From: Symsagittifera roscoffensis
Taxonomy: Eukaryota > Xenacoelomorpha > Acoela > Convolutidae
Length of the DNA: 64,000 bases
Assembly (NCBI RefSeq): GCF_963678635.1
Contig: NC_087066.1
Location: 25,893,986-25,957,985 of the forward strand
Direction: 5' to 3'
The position numbers were made by a program, and so were the translations under genes. Below, one piece after another: positions 11,401 through 22,270 of the stretch. Every line of letters begins with the position of its first letter. Positions within the stretch are counted from its first letter, which is position 1. The notes under the pieces are model-generated. The model saw only the letters and a program-made list of their open reading frames with translations, made no database searches and had not been told where the DNA came from.

Positions 11401-12053
11401 GATTTTTACCCACTGTCTGTTGGCTATGTTTTCAAACTTGTTTTATCCATACTTGCAGTAGCAGTATTAGGGTGGGTTAAGCACGAGGGGCTTCTCTCAG
11501 GTATTCGACTCTTTAGGTACGATTTTCCGACATTCATTATCGGTCGAGGCTAATACTGCTCCAAAGGCTGGTTTGGCTTCAATGTATGATAACTTGCGCC
11601 GGAATAAAACGCTTTTTGTTGTAGTCCAAATAACTGAGGGAAAGTATATGCTTAATGTTTTTACATGTTCAAAACCTAAATTGTTCAGGGCACATATTTA
11701 GCAACAAACATTTCAAAAACAAACATCCGATTTCTATAGTAATTTTGGATGCAGTTCTTGCATTTTTGCAGGATCTTGGGACTTCTGCAACATCATTGTT
11801 TTAAAATTGTAAGACTGTTTAAATATCTTGTACTTTGTTGAAAAAGATGTTAAGACAACCACCCGGGTTGACCTCCATAGACCAAAAATGCTAATCATAC
11901 AATTCCATAAACTAAGTCTATGAAAAAATACTAATCATACAAATTTCATACTATTTGCTAAAATGGTGTCATCGAATTTTCGAAGAACTTTTCTCTTGTT
12001 TTGGCATAAATTTTGGTCTATCGTACTAAATAAAAAAGAAAAAATTTTTGTCA
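8429..12053. repeat. 3.6 kb tandem repeat unit, copy B
   Basis: This is the second copy at an offset of 3625 bp, with scattered substitutions and small indels against copy A. Its minisatellite segment (8436-8612) is shorter than that to the left of copy A. At the right edge the homology stops inside a MITE whose remaining part is present only here, so the flanking sequence of copy B is the original right flank. Confidence 0.85.
8850..8917 (+). repeat. tRNA-like module (SINE head), copy B
   Basis: This is the second copy of the tRNA-like module, with the B-box match GGTTCGAATCT at 8894-8904, carried by the 3.6 kb duplication. Confidence 0.45.
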
Positions 12054-12459
12054 AAAAAAATTTTAATCATACCAATTTCCATATAATTGCCAAAATTTAG
12101 AAGTTTGATACTTTTGTTATATTATTTGCGTGAGACAGAATTAAGACATTGCAGGCTGTTTCCAAAGCATTTTCAATGCGTGACGGCCAAACCTTTGTTT
12201 ACTACGTTTGAGTAACCAAGGTGTATGTCATTTGTGTTCGGTTAAGAACACAACCAATAAATTTGAGAAATTAAAATGTAAAAAATCAATCTTTTTGGTT
12301 TATGGAAAAATGCTAGTCATACAATTTCCATATATGAAAAAATACTAATCATAGACTTTTCATGCAACTTTCTGTACGTATGGAATTGCATGGAAATTGT
12401 ATGACTAGCATTTTTCCATATATGGAAATTGTATGACTAGCATTTTGGGTCAACCCGGG
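11862..12459. mobile_element. MITE with CCCGGGTTGAC termini
   Basis: The ends are inverted: CCCGGGTTGAC at 11862-11872 and GTCAACCCGGG at 12449-12459. Further inside, CCAAAAATGCTAATCATACA is mirrored by TGTATGACTAGCATTTTGGG. The interior has more inverted copies of TATGGAAAAATGCTAGTCAT (12300-12425) and no ORF. Copy A of the 3.6 kb unit holds only its left part, from 8241. Confidence 0.65.
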
Positions 12460-13760
12460 CACGTAGTTACTAAAAGTCGGAGCAACAAAACTGGAATGAT
12501 TGTAAATCAGTGCAAAGCCCTGAATGTTGCGAATGCACTTTAAGACCATTTTAAAAACTAAATTGATTGAACATATGACTAAAAAATGAAAAAAATCATT
12601 AATTTAAATTCTCTTTTTTTTTCTTCAATTTATCCCACTACATGCTAATGTAAATTACAAAAGGATACATTTAGCGTCTTATATCTTAATAATACCACCA
12701 AAAGACTTGCCTAAATTCATTTTGTAACGATTAATTTACCGCTTTTAATTTAATAAACAATTTTTTTGTATGAACGCAATAAATCGCGCCCAATAATTGT
12801 CCCAATAAACAAATTTTTAACCTCCATAACTCTACAAAAAAATCACAGAACAAATATTTTTTGAAGGCAAAATGAAGTACGTCTATTCAAGTAAAACAAA
12901 ATGACAAAACACCTGCTGCTTACGCGTGTTAAAAGAACGCAATGTATCGCGCCATAATTGTCTTGATTTCGCCAAATTAACAAATTTGCAATCGCCATAA
13001 CTCTACAAAAGAAGAATCGCAGAACAAATGTTTTTTTTTTTAAAATGAGCTCAAAAAACAATATTTTTCAAATGATTTAGAAATGTTTTAATTAGAAATG
13101 TGAAAAGTGACTGAATAAAAAACTACACCAAACGAAAATATTCCGCTCTTTCTTCAAAAGTGGGAAAAATAAATGTAAAATGAAGTGCTAATATTCAAGT
13201 AAAACAAAACTGCTTGTATCAGAGCGAAGTTTTGAATGTTATAACTGTCGTTTAATGTCTATGGAGTAGTTTATGTTTCAGAAAAATTTTGAAGATTTAA
13301 AAACAATTGACAAAATTTCAGATAAAAAAATTCTTCTGAAATTGTCCCAAACTGGCCGAGTCGGCTATCCTTGAGTCCGCATAACTATGCAAAAAGTGAT
13401 CATAGGTGAAACATTCTTTCTAAAAATAAGTTCAGAACAATAACATTTTTTGGATGGTATAGAAAGATTCTATCAAAAATGACTAGTTGAAAATTCGAAA
13501 ATTGTCTGAAGAAAAAACCACCCGAGCACAAATGCTCAGTTGCTTTTGTTACGAAAGTTGGAACAACAATACTGCTCGTATCGAGGCAAATCCTTGAATG
13601 TTGCGATTGCTTTTTAAGGTCATTAGAGCAGTAAATAACATGAAAAAAGAAATCAGATGTTGTTCTGTATACTTAAAATAATTGTTTTAAAATTGGAGAT
13701 TTTCTGTGTATTATTCAACACCCCACACGCCATATAAAGTACAAAATGACAATTTTTGCT
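12440..13760. repeat. Several copies of dispersed repeat family R1
   Basis: This stretch holds repeated pieces of one family, recognised by three phrases: CCTTGAATGTTGCGATTGC with an upstream CTGCTCGTATC, CGCGCC(C)AATAATTGTC(CC), and CATAACTCTACAAAA followed by a TGATCA/GTGAAA phrase. Related copies occur at 21.8-22.3, 25.6-26.2, 31.1-31.6 and 58.4-58.9 kb. No ORF is conserved between them, so they look like remnants of a non-coding element. Confidence 0.55.
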
Positions 13761-13818
13761 CCTAGTAACAAATCAATGATTATAAACATTTTCAATTACA
13801 AAAATTGGATCTACTTAT

Positions 13819-13868
13819 TAATCTCCGCCCCACCTCCCTTTTCAAGAAAGGGGGGAGATTGTTAAGTA
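13819..13868. repeat. Hairpin: AATCTCC...CCTTTT-CAAG-AAAGGGGGGAGATT
   Basis: An imperfect inverted repeat with a four-base loop. Its right arm continues as GTTAAG, which resembles the CTTGTTAAC...CCCCCC arms of the hairpin at 41.4 kb. Confidence 0.45.
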
Positions 13869-13999
13869 TTTTACTTGCAGCGAATTTTCGGCCAATCAGA
13901 ATGAGCGAAATCCGAAATTACATACAACCCTCTAATGCAAATTCACTGTTTCTATTTACAGGGATGGAGAGTGTTTAGCAGATACAATAAGGAGATTGT

Positions 14000-14818
14000 T
14001 AAATAGATCCGTAAATTTAAACACAATTTTAATTTTGTGTTTTTTTATGTTTCTCGATAAATTTAAAGTAAAACACTTCTTATATCATCTGAAAGCCTCA
14101 TTTCATCCCTTCATATAGCTGAAAAGCTCACGCGGTAGGTGAAATCAAACTCTGCCCGAATAATTATCGAACTGAAATATTGTGCTCATATTTTGGTGAT
14201 AAAAAACACAAATGTTCATCAGGAGCAAAATTTAATCAAGAAAACATGAAAGCTTAAAAGCGTTATAAACGATTATTTGCAAACTGGTAATTCAACATTG
14301 GTTTGAAAAATCAAAAAAAAAATCCTGATCGTGGGTTTTTCTACTTATTCAGCCCAAATTTCTTCATTTTGCGATCGTGGGTTTCTCAATGTATTCATGC
14401 AAAGAACAAGTACTCTGTTCGCAGTGATTGGTTTGCTTAATGCAATTGCAATTACATTAGCTGATCTCTAACAGGGCCGAACTTTGAACAAATACAAAGG
14501 TGGTCATTATTTTTTTCCTGCCACTATTTTTATTTTCTGGTGTCTTTTTTGCGTTTTTTTTTCTGGTCTGTATAAAGTTTTGCATCTTATTTGCGAAATA
14601 AATTAGAATAGTTAACTAAGCATTCTATAGTTTTGGCTGAGTCGGATCGTTTAGGAGTCGACTTATAATTGTGAGCAATACCTTTTGAGATGATGCTGAA
14701 ATATGATAGGCTAATTCTAGTAATTCTAATAATTACAGTTCAAGATGTTGAAATATTGATTTTTGGGCGGAATAAATAAAGTGATCCCTGCTGCTTTCTA
14801 GGATAATAATGACACCAG
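14000..14818. other. AT-rich non-coding stretch
   Basis: I see no ORF or domain in this interval. A phrase ATCGTGGGTTT occurs twice (14329 and 14384). Confidence 0.4.
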
Positions 14819-15005
14819 GTGACCTTGGGACACATGGCGTTTTGAGTGGATGAATGTGACAAAAAGCAATCAGCATTGGGCTACCCATTCAACATATACG
14901 GACAATATCTGTTCCGGATCTGCTACATGCACTCATACTTTGAATGTTCTGCCTCGACCGCGTTATAAATACAGTGTACCCGATCCTCTGCCACATAGTT
15001 CATAA
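14819..15005 (+). pseudogene. Broken FN3-like exon
   Basis: From 14823 an open frame of 60 codons reads WRFEWMNVTKSN, then DNICSGSATC and LNVLPRPRYKYSV, and ends at TAA 15003-15005. The order of W-x-F-x-W, a Cys pair after GSA/SGS, L-P-x-P-x-Y and K-Y-S-V follows one FN3 domain and resembles the GSC-x3-C signature of the exons at 1-4 kb. The most plausible acceptor (CACCAG, exon from 14819) is in another frame, so a frameshift near 14835 is needed. It may be a degraded exon of the same gene or an unrelated fragment. Confidence 0.35.
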
Positions 15006-15744
15006 AGAATTTTTTATGACATTACGAGTTGATTATATTTCATGACAAGGCTTATGACCATACAAGTTTAAAATATATATATTAATAACACGTGGAAAGC
15101 TTAATATCTGAATTTAACTTTTGTTTCGTAAAATGTAATGATTGGAAAAGCTCTAGCTTAGTTCAGACCTTTGCTAGGTTTTGTAGAAAAGTGCTCGGTT
15201 TTGTAGAAAAATATCGTTCTGAGGGCTTGGAAAATTTGCTCGAAAGTTGTGTTCCCCTTTCAAAGTTAGGAAAATTTTGCTCTCATAAAATTTTCAGCTG
15301 GATAATCAAAAAAATTTTTGCAGTAAGTTTAAATCTGGAGCGCCAAAAATTATGTTTTCCATTCGAGAGACGGAAAGAAAGAATAAATTAATCTAAGCGA
15401 GATTTATAAAGCTAATTTTATTGGAAAAAAATCTCGAAATGGACAAGCAACGGGATCAACAGAACCTCTAAGCGCTTTCTTTAAACTTTTAATGCGCTTA
15501 ATATGAATTAAGCCAACCATTTTAAATCCAATACTGCCTGCGCCTGGTTCATACAAACTAAACTATCGGCGCTTATAAATTTAGAAAAAATTAGCAATCT
15601 TTTCGTTAATTTTTTTTTAATTTTAAAAATTTTTTCAGAAGACTTCAAATCTTATTTTTCATCATTTCGACCCTTTCAATTACTAATACCTTGGGTAACC
15701 CTATTATCCATTGCTATTCTTACAAAACCTGTATGAAATTGTAC
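15006..15744. other. AT-rich non-coding stretch
   Basis: A 99-codon plus-strand frame at 15092-15391 has no recognisable motif and I do not call it a gene. Nothing else is supported here. Confidence 0.4.
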
Positions 15745-15815
15745 AGTCCGCTGACCCTGCCCGGTGTCGAACCCGGTCATTAGGTTTGGGAGAGCAATAT
15801 ATTTACGACTGCCTT
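15745..15815 (-). repeat. tRNA-like sequence (SINE head or tRNA relic)
   Basis: On the minus strand GGTTCGACACC (15763-15773) is an exact B-box match. Its flanks CCGG/CCGG form four of five T-stem pairs. The expected A box is weak. This is most likely a tRNA-derived repeat rather than a functional tRNA. Confidence 0.4.
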
Positions 15816-15819
15816 TTAA

Positions 15820-16720
15820 CGTGTTTGAATTACTTTTGTTTTTCAAAAAATGGTGTAGTTTTCAAAAGTAAAAGTTTTTTTTAGCTTTTCTGTGGTGTTA
15901 CGAAAATTCAATATATCATAGGAACTTCATATCTTGTAAGAGTAAACCTAAGGTCGTACTAAGTATTTACATCATATAAGAATCAATTCAAACTCCTATA
16001 TGAATCTTATAAGGATCTTATAAGACTTCAAATCGCTCTTCAGGTTTTCTACTTGTGGGAAAAAGAGCATACAAAGCGCAAATGGCTCAAAAATTCACAA
16101 GTAAGCTAGCACTGCAGAAAAGCATTAGACCACTAAATTAAATTTAAATTTTACCTGGCTAATGAGGGAAATTTTGAATATATGATAAAATTAGTCATAA
16201 TATTTGATATTAAATAAAGGCAGTCTCAAGGTATCAATTCTGTCAGACAATTGTCATACAAAACAGCTCAGTTGCAGCTTTGTGTGTATGTGCGTAACTT
16301 ATACAGGGTTCCCACTTTTAAAGCACGTATATTAGTTTTTCTTGTTTCGACTCATGACCAAAAACTATGGCCAAATTAAGACCAAAAAGTTATAATACAT
16401 TAAGATTCAATTGAGACTTTTTACGCCAGATTCTTCAAATTGTTACCGAAGAAAACAACTCAGTTGAAGCCCTGAGTGTTTCAACTTTTTTATGGTTTAT
16501 GGAGCAGTGGTGTTCGTTTTGAAAAAAGTTATAAATTATAAAATAAAGTTAAAAATTTATATATTTGAAAAAAGTTATAAAATCTACACGGCTCCTAGAA
16601 GACAAAAGTTTTTTATTGATACTTTTTGATCTTATCTCCAAGTCTCCTTTCTTGATTTCATTAGAAATAGCCTATATTCGTTGCAATCAAAGCTCAATTA
16701 ATGACATTGATGGAAGTCAA
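15820..16720. other. AT-rich non-coding stretch
   Basis: No gene is visible. At 15905-16030 the phrases CTTATAAGA and CATATAAG recur, giving short inverted repeats. Confidence 0.4.
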
Positions 16721-18010
16721 ACGTAACAGCTCAGTCTAAGGCCCTAGTTACCAATTGCTAAGCATATTTTCAAACTTATAATTAAAAGGCTATATTGGCC
16801 TGGTTAACGGCGCTAAAATTAACCAACTGATATTAATAGTTTATAAACTTGGTGAGGACTGATAACTCAATTTCATCAAACATTTATCAACTGAAACGAT
16901 TCAATTGAATCGCACAAGAAATTGAACTCATGCACGGCTACCTATTTTAGATAACAAACATTTGTTTTCGATATTTTGGAGTTCTCTATATAGCTGTTTT
17001 TTTTTGGTTTCATAGAAGGATCCTATTTTCAGTGCAAATGAAAAAGAATGAATGAGATGATCTCCCGCATAGTAGCCCAGTTTTAGTCCCCCACTTTAAG
17101 TTTTGAAGAAGAGCTTCGAACTACTAAAGGAACTGAACGTTACATTTATCTGGCTTATTGGGGTAATCATGACCATTTTTTGATGTTTCATGACTGGTTA
17201 GCATACTTATCACGCAAACCTAACAGTTTCAGCATGGTTTGAAAGTTTCATCACATTTGCACGTAGTAAATTTATTATGCAGTTTTTCTAAAAACGCAAC
17301 CGCAGTCAAAGTTAAACGTCAATATCTCCAAAAATATGATATTAAGGGTAAAAATATGCTATTACGTAATAGCTCAGTCTAAGGCCCTAGTTACCAATTG
17401 CCAAGCATACTTTCGAACTTATAACTAAAACGTTATATTGGCCTGGCTAACGGCGCTAAAATTAACCAAATGATAATAATAGTTTATAAACTAGGTGAGG
17501 ATTGATAACTCAATTTTATCAAAAATTTACCAACTGAAACGACTCAATTGAATCCCACAAGAAATTGAAGACATGCACGGCTACCTATTTTAGATAACAA
17601 ACATTTGTTTTTGATTTTTTGGAGTTCTCTATATTGCTGTTTTTTTTTGGTTTCGATAAGAAGGACCCTATCTTCAGTGCAAATGAAAAAGAATGAATGA
17701 GATGACCAGATCTCCCACATAGTAGCCCAGTTTTAGTCCCCCACTTTAAGTTTTGAAGAAGAGCTTCGAACTACTAAAGGAACTGAACGTTACATTTATC
17801 TGGCTAATTGGGATAATAATGACCTTTTTTTTGGTGTTTCATGATTTGTTTGCATACTTATTACGCAAACCCAATAGTTTCAGCATGTTTTGAAAGTTTT
17901 GTCACATTTGCACATTGCAAATTTATTATGCAGTTTTTCTAAAAACGCAACCGCAGTCAAAGTTAAACGTCAATATCTCAAAAAATATGCTATTAAGGGT
18001 AAAAAAGCAA
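16721..18010. repeat. 642-bp direct tandem repeat, two copies
   Basis: Copy 1 runs about 16721-17362 and copy 2 about 17363-18010. Both contain TCAGTCTAAGGCCCTAGTTA, TGCACGGCTACCTATTTTAG and GTAGCCCAGTTTTAGTCCCC. They differ by scattered substitutions. There is no shared ORF of useful length. Confidence 0.8.
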
Positions 18011-19137
18011 ATTTTTCACGAGAAAAGCACCGAAGTCATGGCAATGTTTTACTGTACAAGAAGTTCAGCTAAAAGTTCATTGTGTTTCATGCTGCTTAGA
18101 AAAACAACCCATTACTCGAGTTGTCCCAGAAAATAAATGTTCAGTGTTTTTTAATGATGAAAATGACGTTGACTATTGTTTTGCATAGTTTGGACGTTTT
18201 TGTGATTAAAAACAAGGATATTCGATTAGGCAGAAGCATAGTTGGTGAATTTTATGCAAAACATATTTACTTGTTAACCATATACTGATTATCAGGGGTT
18301 GAAAATTAGTGCGGATTTACAACTTAACCAAAAAAATCTTATTCTTTCTAGAAACATTTTTTTTTGAGAAAAAATATGATAAAATTTAAAATTCGTTTTA
18401 ATTCTACGTCCAAAATTTTTTTTGTCTAAACGCACCAACAAAATACTTTTGTTCCCCCACTGCCACTGAGACCTTACGAGCTCAAACTCGTGTATATAAA
18501 CCATGGAACAATTTTCACTAAAACGTGATTTCAGTCATCAAAAAATCACCAACTGAAATATACTTTTTGCAATTATAAGAACAAACAAAACAATTGAGTT
18601 TCTGCTTTCAAATTAGCAATATCTTAGTGTATGGATAACGTACATAATTCATTTAAGTGGATGTTTCAAGACAATAGTCAAAAATACTATAATTGCTTAT
18701 TTTAGCCTTTGCGTGTTAAGATTTGCGACATTTTAAGGGAGAAAATTACGCTCATACAATTTTACAAATTTTTTGTGTTCCTTTTTTAATTACCTAGTTA
18801 AAGTTTTGATGCCGAATTTAGGCTGTGGAAACAACAACAAAAATGAGTCGTTTTGATCGGATACGATTAAAAGTAAAATTTATTATAAAAAGACTCATCA
18901 AAAGATAGCCAACCACCCGGACACATCAAAAGATAGCCAACCATCAGTGCATGGCAGCGTTCCATTAAAATCAGAGAAGTCGAGTTTAAGTTTTTCCTCC
19001 GATAATTTGATGCTACAGCAAAGGATCATTCAATAGCTTTCCGAAAGTCTTTTTTTTTGTCTTTTGCTTCATTTTCTTTCTTTCTGATCATTCGTGATCA
19101 ATTTTTGCAATTCGTTTTATTTGCAAAATTGGTGCAT
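18011..19137. other. AT-rich non-coding stretch
   Basis: I see nothing supportable. A short direct repeat, ACATCAAAAGATAGCCAACCA, occurs near 18895-18945. Confidence 0.4.
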
Positions 19138-19509
19138 ATACAAAGCAGTCCCATGCAAAACAGTCCAATACAAAATAGTCCCAAAATCATGTAATGGAGG
19201 AAAAAAACAGTCCAATACAAAACAGTCCGGTTTAAGGTCGCTGGTGGGCAATAACCGGCTCTAAATTTCGTATTTGGTCCTACACTCTTATGGCAAGCTC
19301 ACAACACGTTGGCGCGACTGCGGCGGTCACTATTTTGTTCATTATTTTTGTTGAACAAAGGGCAATTCTCGGCCTGCCGGCTTGTTAAAACAATTATTAA
19401 TTGGGACTGTTTTTCGGACTGTTTTGTATCGGACTGTTTTTTCGTTCATTTTCATACTTTTCCGGACTGTTTTGTATTGGACTGTTTTGTATGGGACTGT
19501 TTTGTACAG
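19138..19509. mobile_element. Foldback element with repeated CAGTCC subterminal arms
   Basis: The left arm (about 19138-19230) carries five CAGTCC-type boxes separated by ATACAAAA-like spacers. The right arm (about 19408-19509) carries the same boxes in inverted order as GGACTGTTTTGTAT. The two arms match box for box, including a longer spacer at the same place. The central part (19231-19407) has no gene. Apparent ORFs of the form GTVLYRTVL are just the repeat translated. Confidence 0.65.
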
Positions 19510-19691
19510 ACACGGCAAAGTTATCTGTTTGAAAATGATTTGTAGATCTCTATTGTTTATGAACACTTCACTCTATCTAAGTTTTTGAAAATAACTAAAA
19601 ATTTCCTATTAGTCAAATAAATCATGTGATTGATAAAAATTAGGCGAAACAGTCTTTTGAAAAAAGTTTTTGATTTTGGTCAGGTGCGGAT

Positions 19692-19891
19692 NNNNNNNNN
19701 NNNNNNNNNNNNNNNNNNNNNNNNNNNNNNNNNNNNNNNNNNNNNNNNNNNNNNNNNNNNNNNNNNNNNNNNNNNNNNNNNNNNNNNNNNNNNNNNNNNN
19801 NNNNNNNNNNNNNNNNNNNNNNNNNNNNNNNNNNNNNNNNNNNNNNNNNNNNNNNNNNNNNNNNNNNNNNNNNNNNNNNNNNNNNNNNNNN
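19692..19891. other. Assembly gap, 200 N
   Basis: Exactly 200 N. The integrase relic on the right runs into this gap, so a longer element may be hidden here. Confidence 0.99.
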
Positions 19892-20430
19892 CAGTTAACT
19901 ATACATCTGAGGTCTTCTTGTAATGAACAGTTCATGCCTTCAAATGGTCCATTTTTCCATGGAGCATGTGAGGTGCTAATTTTGTGTTTCATATTATAAA
20001 AATGATATAATGTGGATATTTCATTTTCAATAAATTTTGTTCCGTTGTCTGTAACAAGGATTTCGGTAAATCCGAACTTTGCTATCCAATGTTCTTAAAA
20101 TATTGTGTGTGCATAATAAGCATATCGGTGTGGCACAGGGTTTAGTGTTACGTAATGGGTGAAAGCGACTACATTGAATAGCATGAATTTCCTTTGGAGG
20201 ATGGTGATACAGGGCCTTTTGTATCGAACGAGATTCTGTGGTTAAAGTACAAACTTTGTACTTTAAAGTCTTGTTTCTGCGGAAGGTTTTAAAGTGACAG
20301 GTGTGACATTCGTTGCAAAGTACTTTCATCCATATTGAGGGGTTTGGAAAGTAAAAATTTTGTGTAAAACTAAGATATGTTTTTTTTTCTCATCCAATAT
20401 GTCTTTTTGTACTTAGGAGTGTGATGTGTT
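19892..20430 (-). pseudogene. LTR-retrotransposon integrase relic
   Basis: Reading the minus strand from 20430 to the gap, I see a zinc-finger remnant (KVLCNECHTC, near 20300) followed by a core-domain remnant. In the core, TDNG and NGPFEG supply an Asp and a Glu exactly 35 residues apart, the D-35-E spacing of integrases. The frame changes at least once between finger and core, and an in-frame TAA lies near 20096, so it is dead. It resembles Ty3/gypsy-type integrase, but the family cannot be fixed without the reverse transcriptase, which I do not see. The C-terminal end is lost in the N gap. Confidence 0.7.
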
Positions 20431-21819
20431 GAACGCTATTAAAAAACTAATAAGTGGAAGACAGGGTACTTTTGTATCTGTGTAATGATACTCTAATATG
20501 TCGATGTTTTCGTTTATTGTGGTGTTGATAAGTTTTCGAAAAAATCTGAGTTTTTTTTTGTTTCCTAAAATGGTGATATCGGTTATTATCGGGCTTAGTT
20601 TTATATTTATGCCAAGATTTCATTTGGTGTAATAAAGGGTAGGGATTTTGATCATTGTAGGGTTTGTTCATGTGTTTTTATTGTGTTTTATTTTTTAATC
20701 CAATCGGAGTTTGGTTTGGGTTTGAACCTTTTTTTTTTCTTTTAAATCAACTTCATAATGATTGTTTTGGCAATCATTTTTATTAATGAGAGAAGAAATT
20801 AATCTAAGTGATTGAACTGTTTGTTATGAGAGTCAACTTTGATTGCGTTTATACATTCTAATCGTGATGTTGTTTCGTCTTTAGTAAGAAAATTTTTTTA
20901 GATTTTGTAGTACTTTGACGGTTGTTTTTCCTGTAACTAGTTCTGGTGGTGTATTTCTACTAATTGTATCTGAAAAAGCATGGTTTTTACATGTTGTCCA
21001 AGCTATGTGTAAACTTGGAACTTTCATTAGGATTAATTGAAATCTGTACACCCTACTCTTAGGGTTAGATTTTTGTGCAAAAGAGAAAAACAATGGGCTT
21101 CTGAGCCGTAAATTCACTCTCTTATACGTATACAGAGTCTGAGTTCTGCTAGTGTGAAAAGTCTTGAGTTTGCTGATATGAAGTTCACTTTGTTAGTTCA
21201 TTTTGTTAGTTCTTTCCTCACCATATTTTCAAAAATTGGTGGGGGAAAATAAATACCAAAAAATTGCTTTCATGAACCAAGATTTCAAATGATTCAATTA
21301 ATTTTAATAAATTAGTTGTTAACTTGAAACGAATTGTATGAAACTCTTTGATAATGCTTGCAAATTGTCTGCGTTAAAAAGGACCAACTCGTCCGCCCAA
21401 TTAACACGCGCTTACGTGCTGAGCATCATAGATAAGCAAATACGTTTCCGCAGGCTAATTAAAGTACACAAAACTGACAAATTTTTACAAAAAATTATGA
21501 TAAGCCAAAGATTTTAACCTTGCGCTCACAGTGTCTATTTTAAACGGGTGGCTTTAGCTGAAAATAATTTACAGTTACTCCCAGGCTCGCTTTTACCAGT
21601 CACAAACGAAAGGGTTATTCTTAGGCTGAAAAACCTTTACACAAAGTTTCGCGCAAAAACCTTTGCTCTTTTTGAAGGTTTTAACAGTTTTCAATCCAAT
21701 ATAGAACCACTGCGCTACTACAAAAACAATATTCAATCACGATTCGAAAGTAACGGAATATTTGTGCTCGGGGTGGGTTTTTTTTTCTTCAGACAAATTT
21801 CGACTTTTTAACTAGCCAT
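20431..21819. other. Non-coding stretch, possible retroelement debris
   Basis: The 20.4-21.2 kb part may be upstream pol sequence of the integrase relic, but I cannot identify any RT or RNase H motif. ORFs at 20447-20671 (minus) and 21548-21811 (plus) have no recognisable domain. Confidence 0.35.
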
Positions 21820-22270
21820 TTTTGACCGAATTTTTTTATATCATTCGAAAGGTATTGTTGTCCTGAGCTCAAATTTGAAAAGATATTTCACCTGTGATCA
21901 TTTTTTGTAAAGTTATGAGGGTTTAAAGATTGCCATTTCGGCCAATTTGGGACAATTAATGCGCGATATATTTCGCGCTATTATCACGCAAGCGAAATTT
22001 AATCCGTCTTAGAAATCGTTCCAAATTGGTTAAAAGAAGCTTATTCGCCATAATTGGTTGGTTACAAGGAGCAAAATCTATCCTTTTGTACTTTGTATGG
22101 CGTGTGGGGGATGATTTTTATAAAAAATTTCAAATTTTAGAAGAAAAAAAATTTTCATTTTATTTTTTCTTAAATTTAATTTTTTAATGTTAATACTGCT
22201 CCATAAACCTTAAAAGGCAGTCGGAACATTCAGGGCTTCGCCCTGATACGAGCAGTCTGGTTTTTTTTTC
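21820..22270 (-). repeat. R1 family copy, inverted
   Basis: This copy runs opposite to those at 12-13 and 25.6 kb. It shows GATATTTCACCTGTGATCA, ATGCGCGATATATTTCGCGC and GCCCTGATACGAGCAG in the order expected for the reverse complement. Confidence 0.6.

Noticed and set aside
13962-14116. Possible exon after TTTACAG (DGECLADTIRRLLNRS, then a hydrophobic stretch)
   Set aside because: There is no family match, no donor and no link to the FN3 exons; likely chance.
19309-19588. ORFs rich in GTVLY or DCFV repeats
   Set aside because: They are the CAGTCC foldback boxes read in frame, on both strands.
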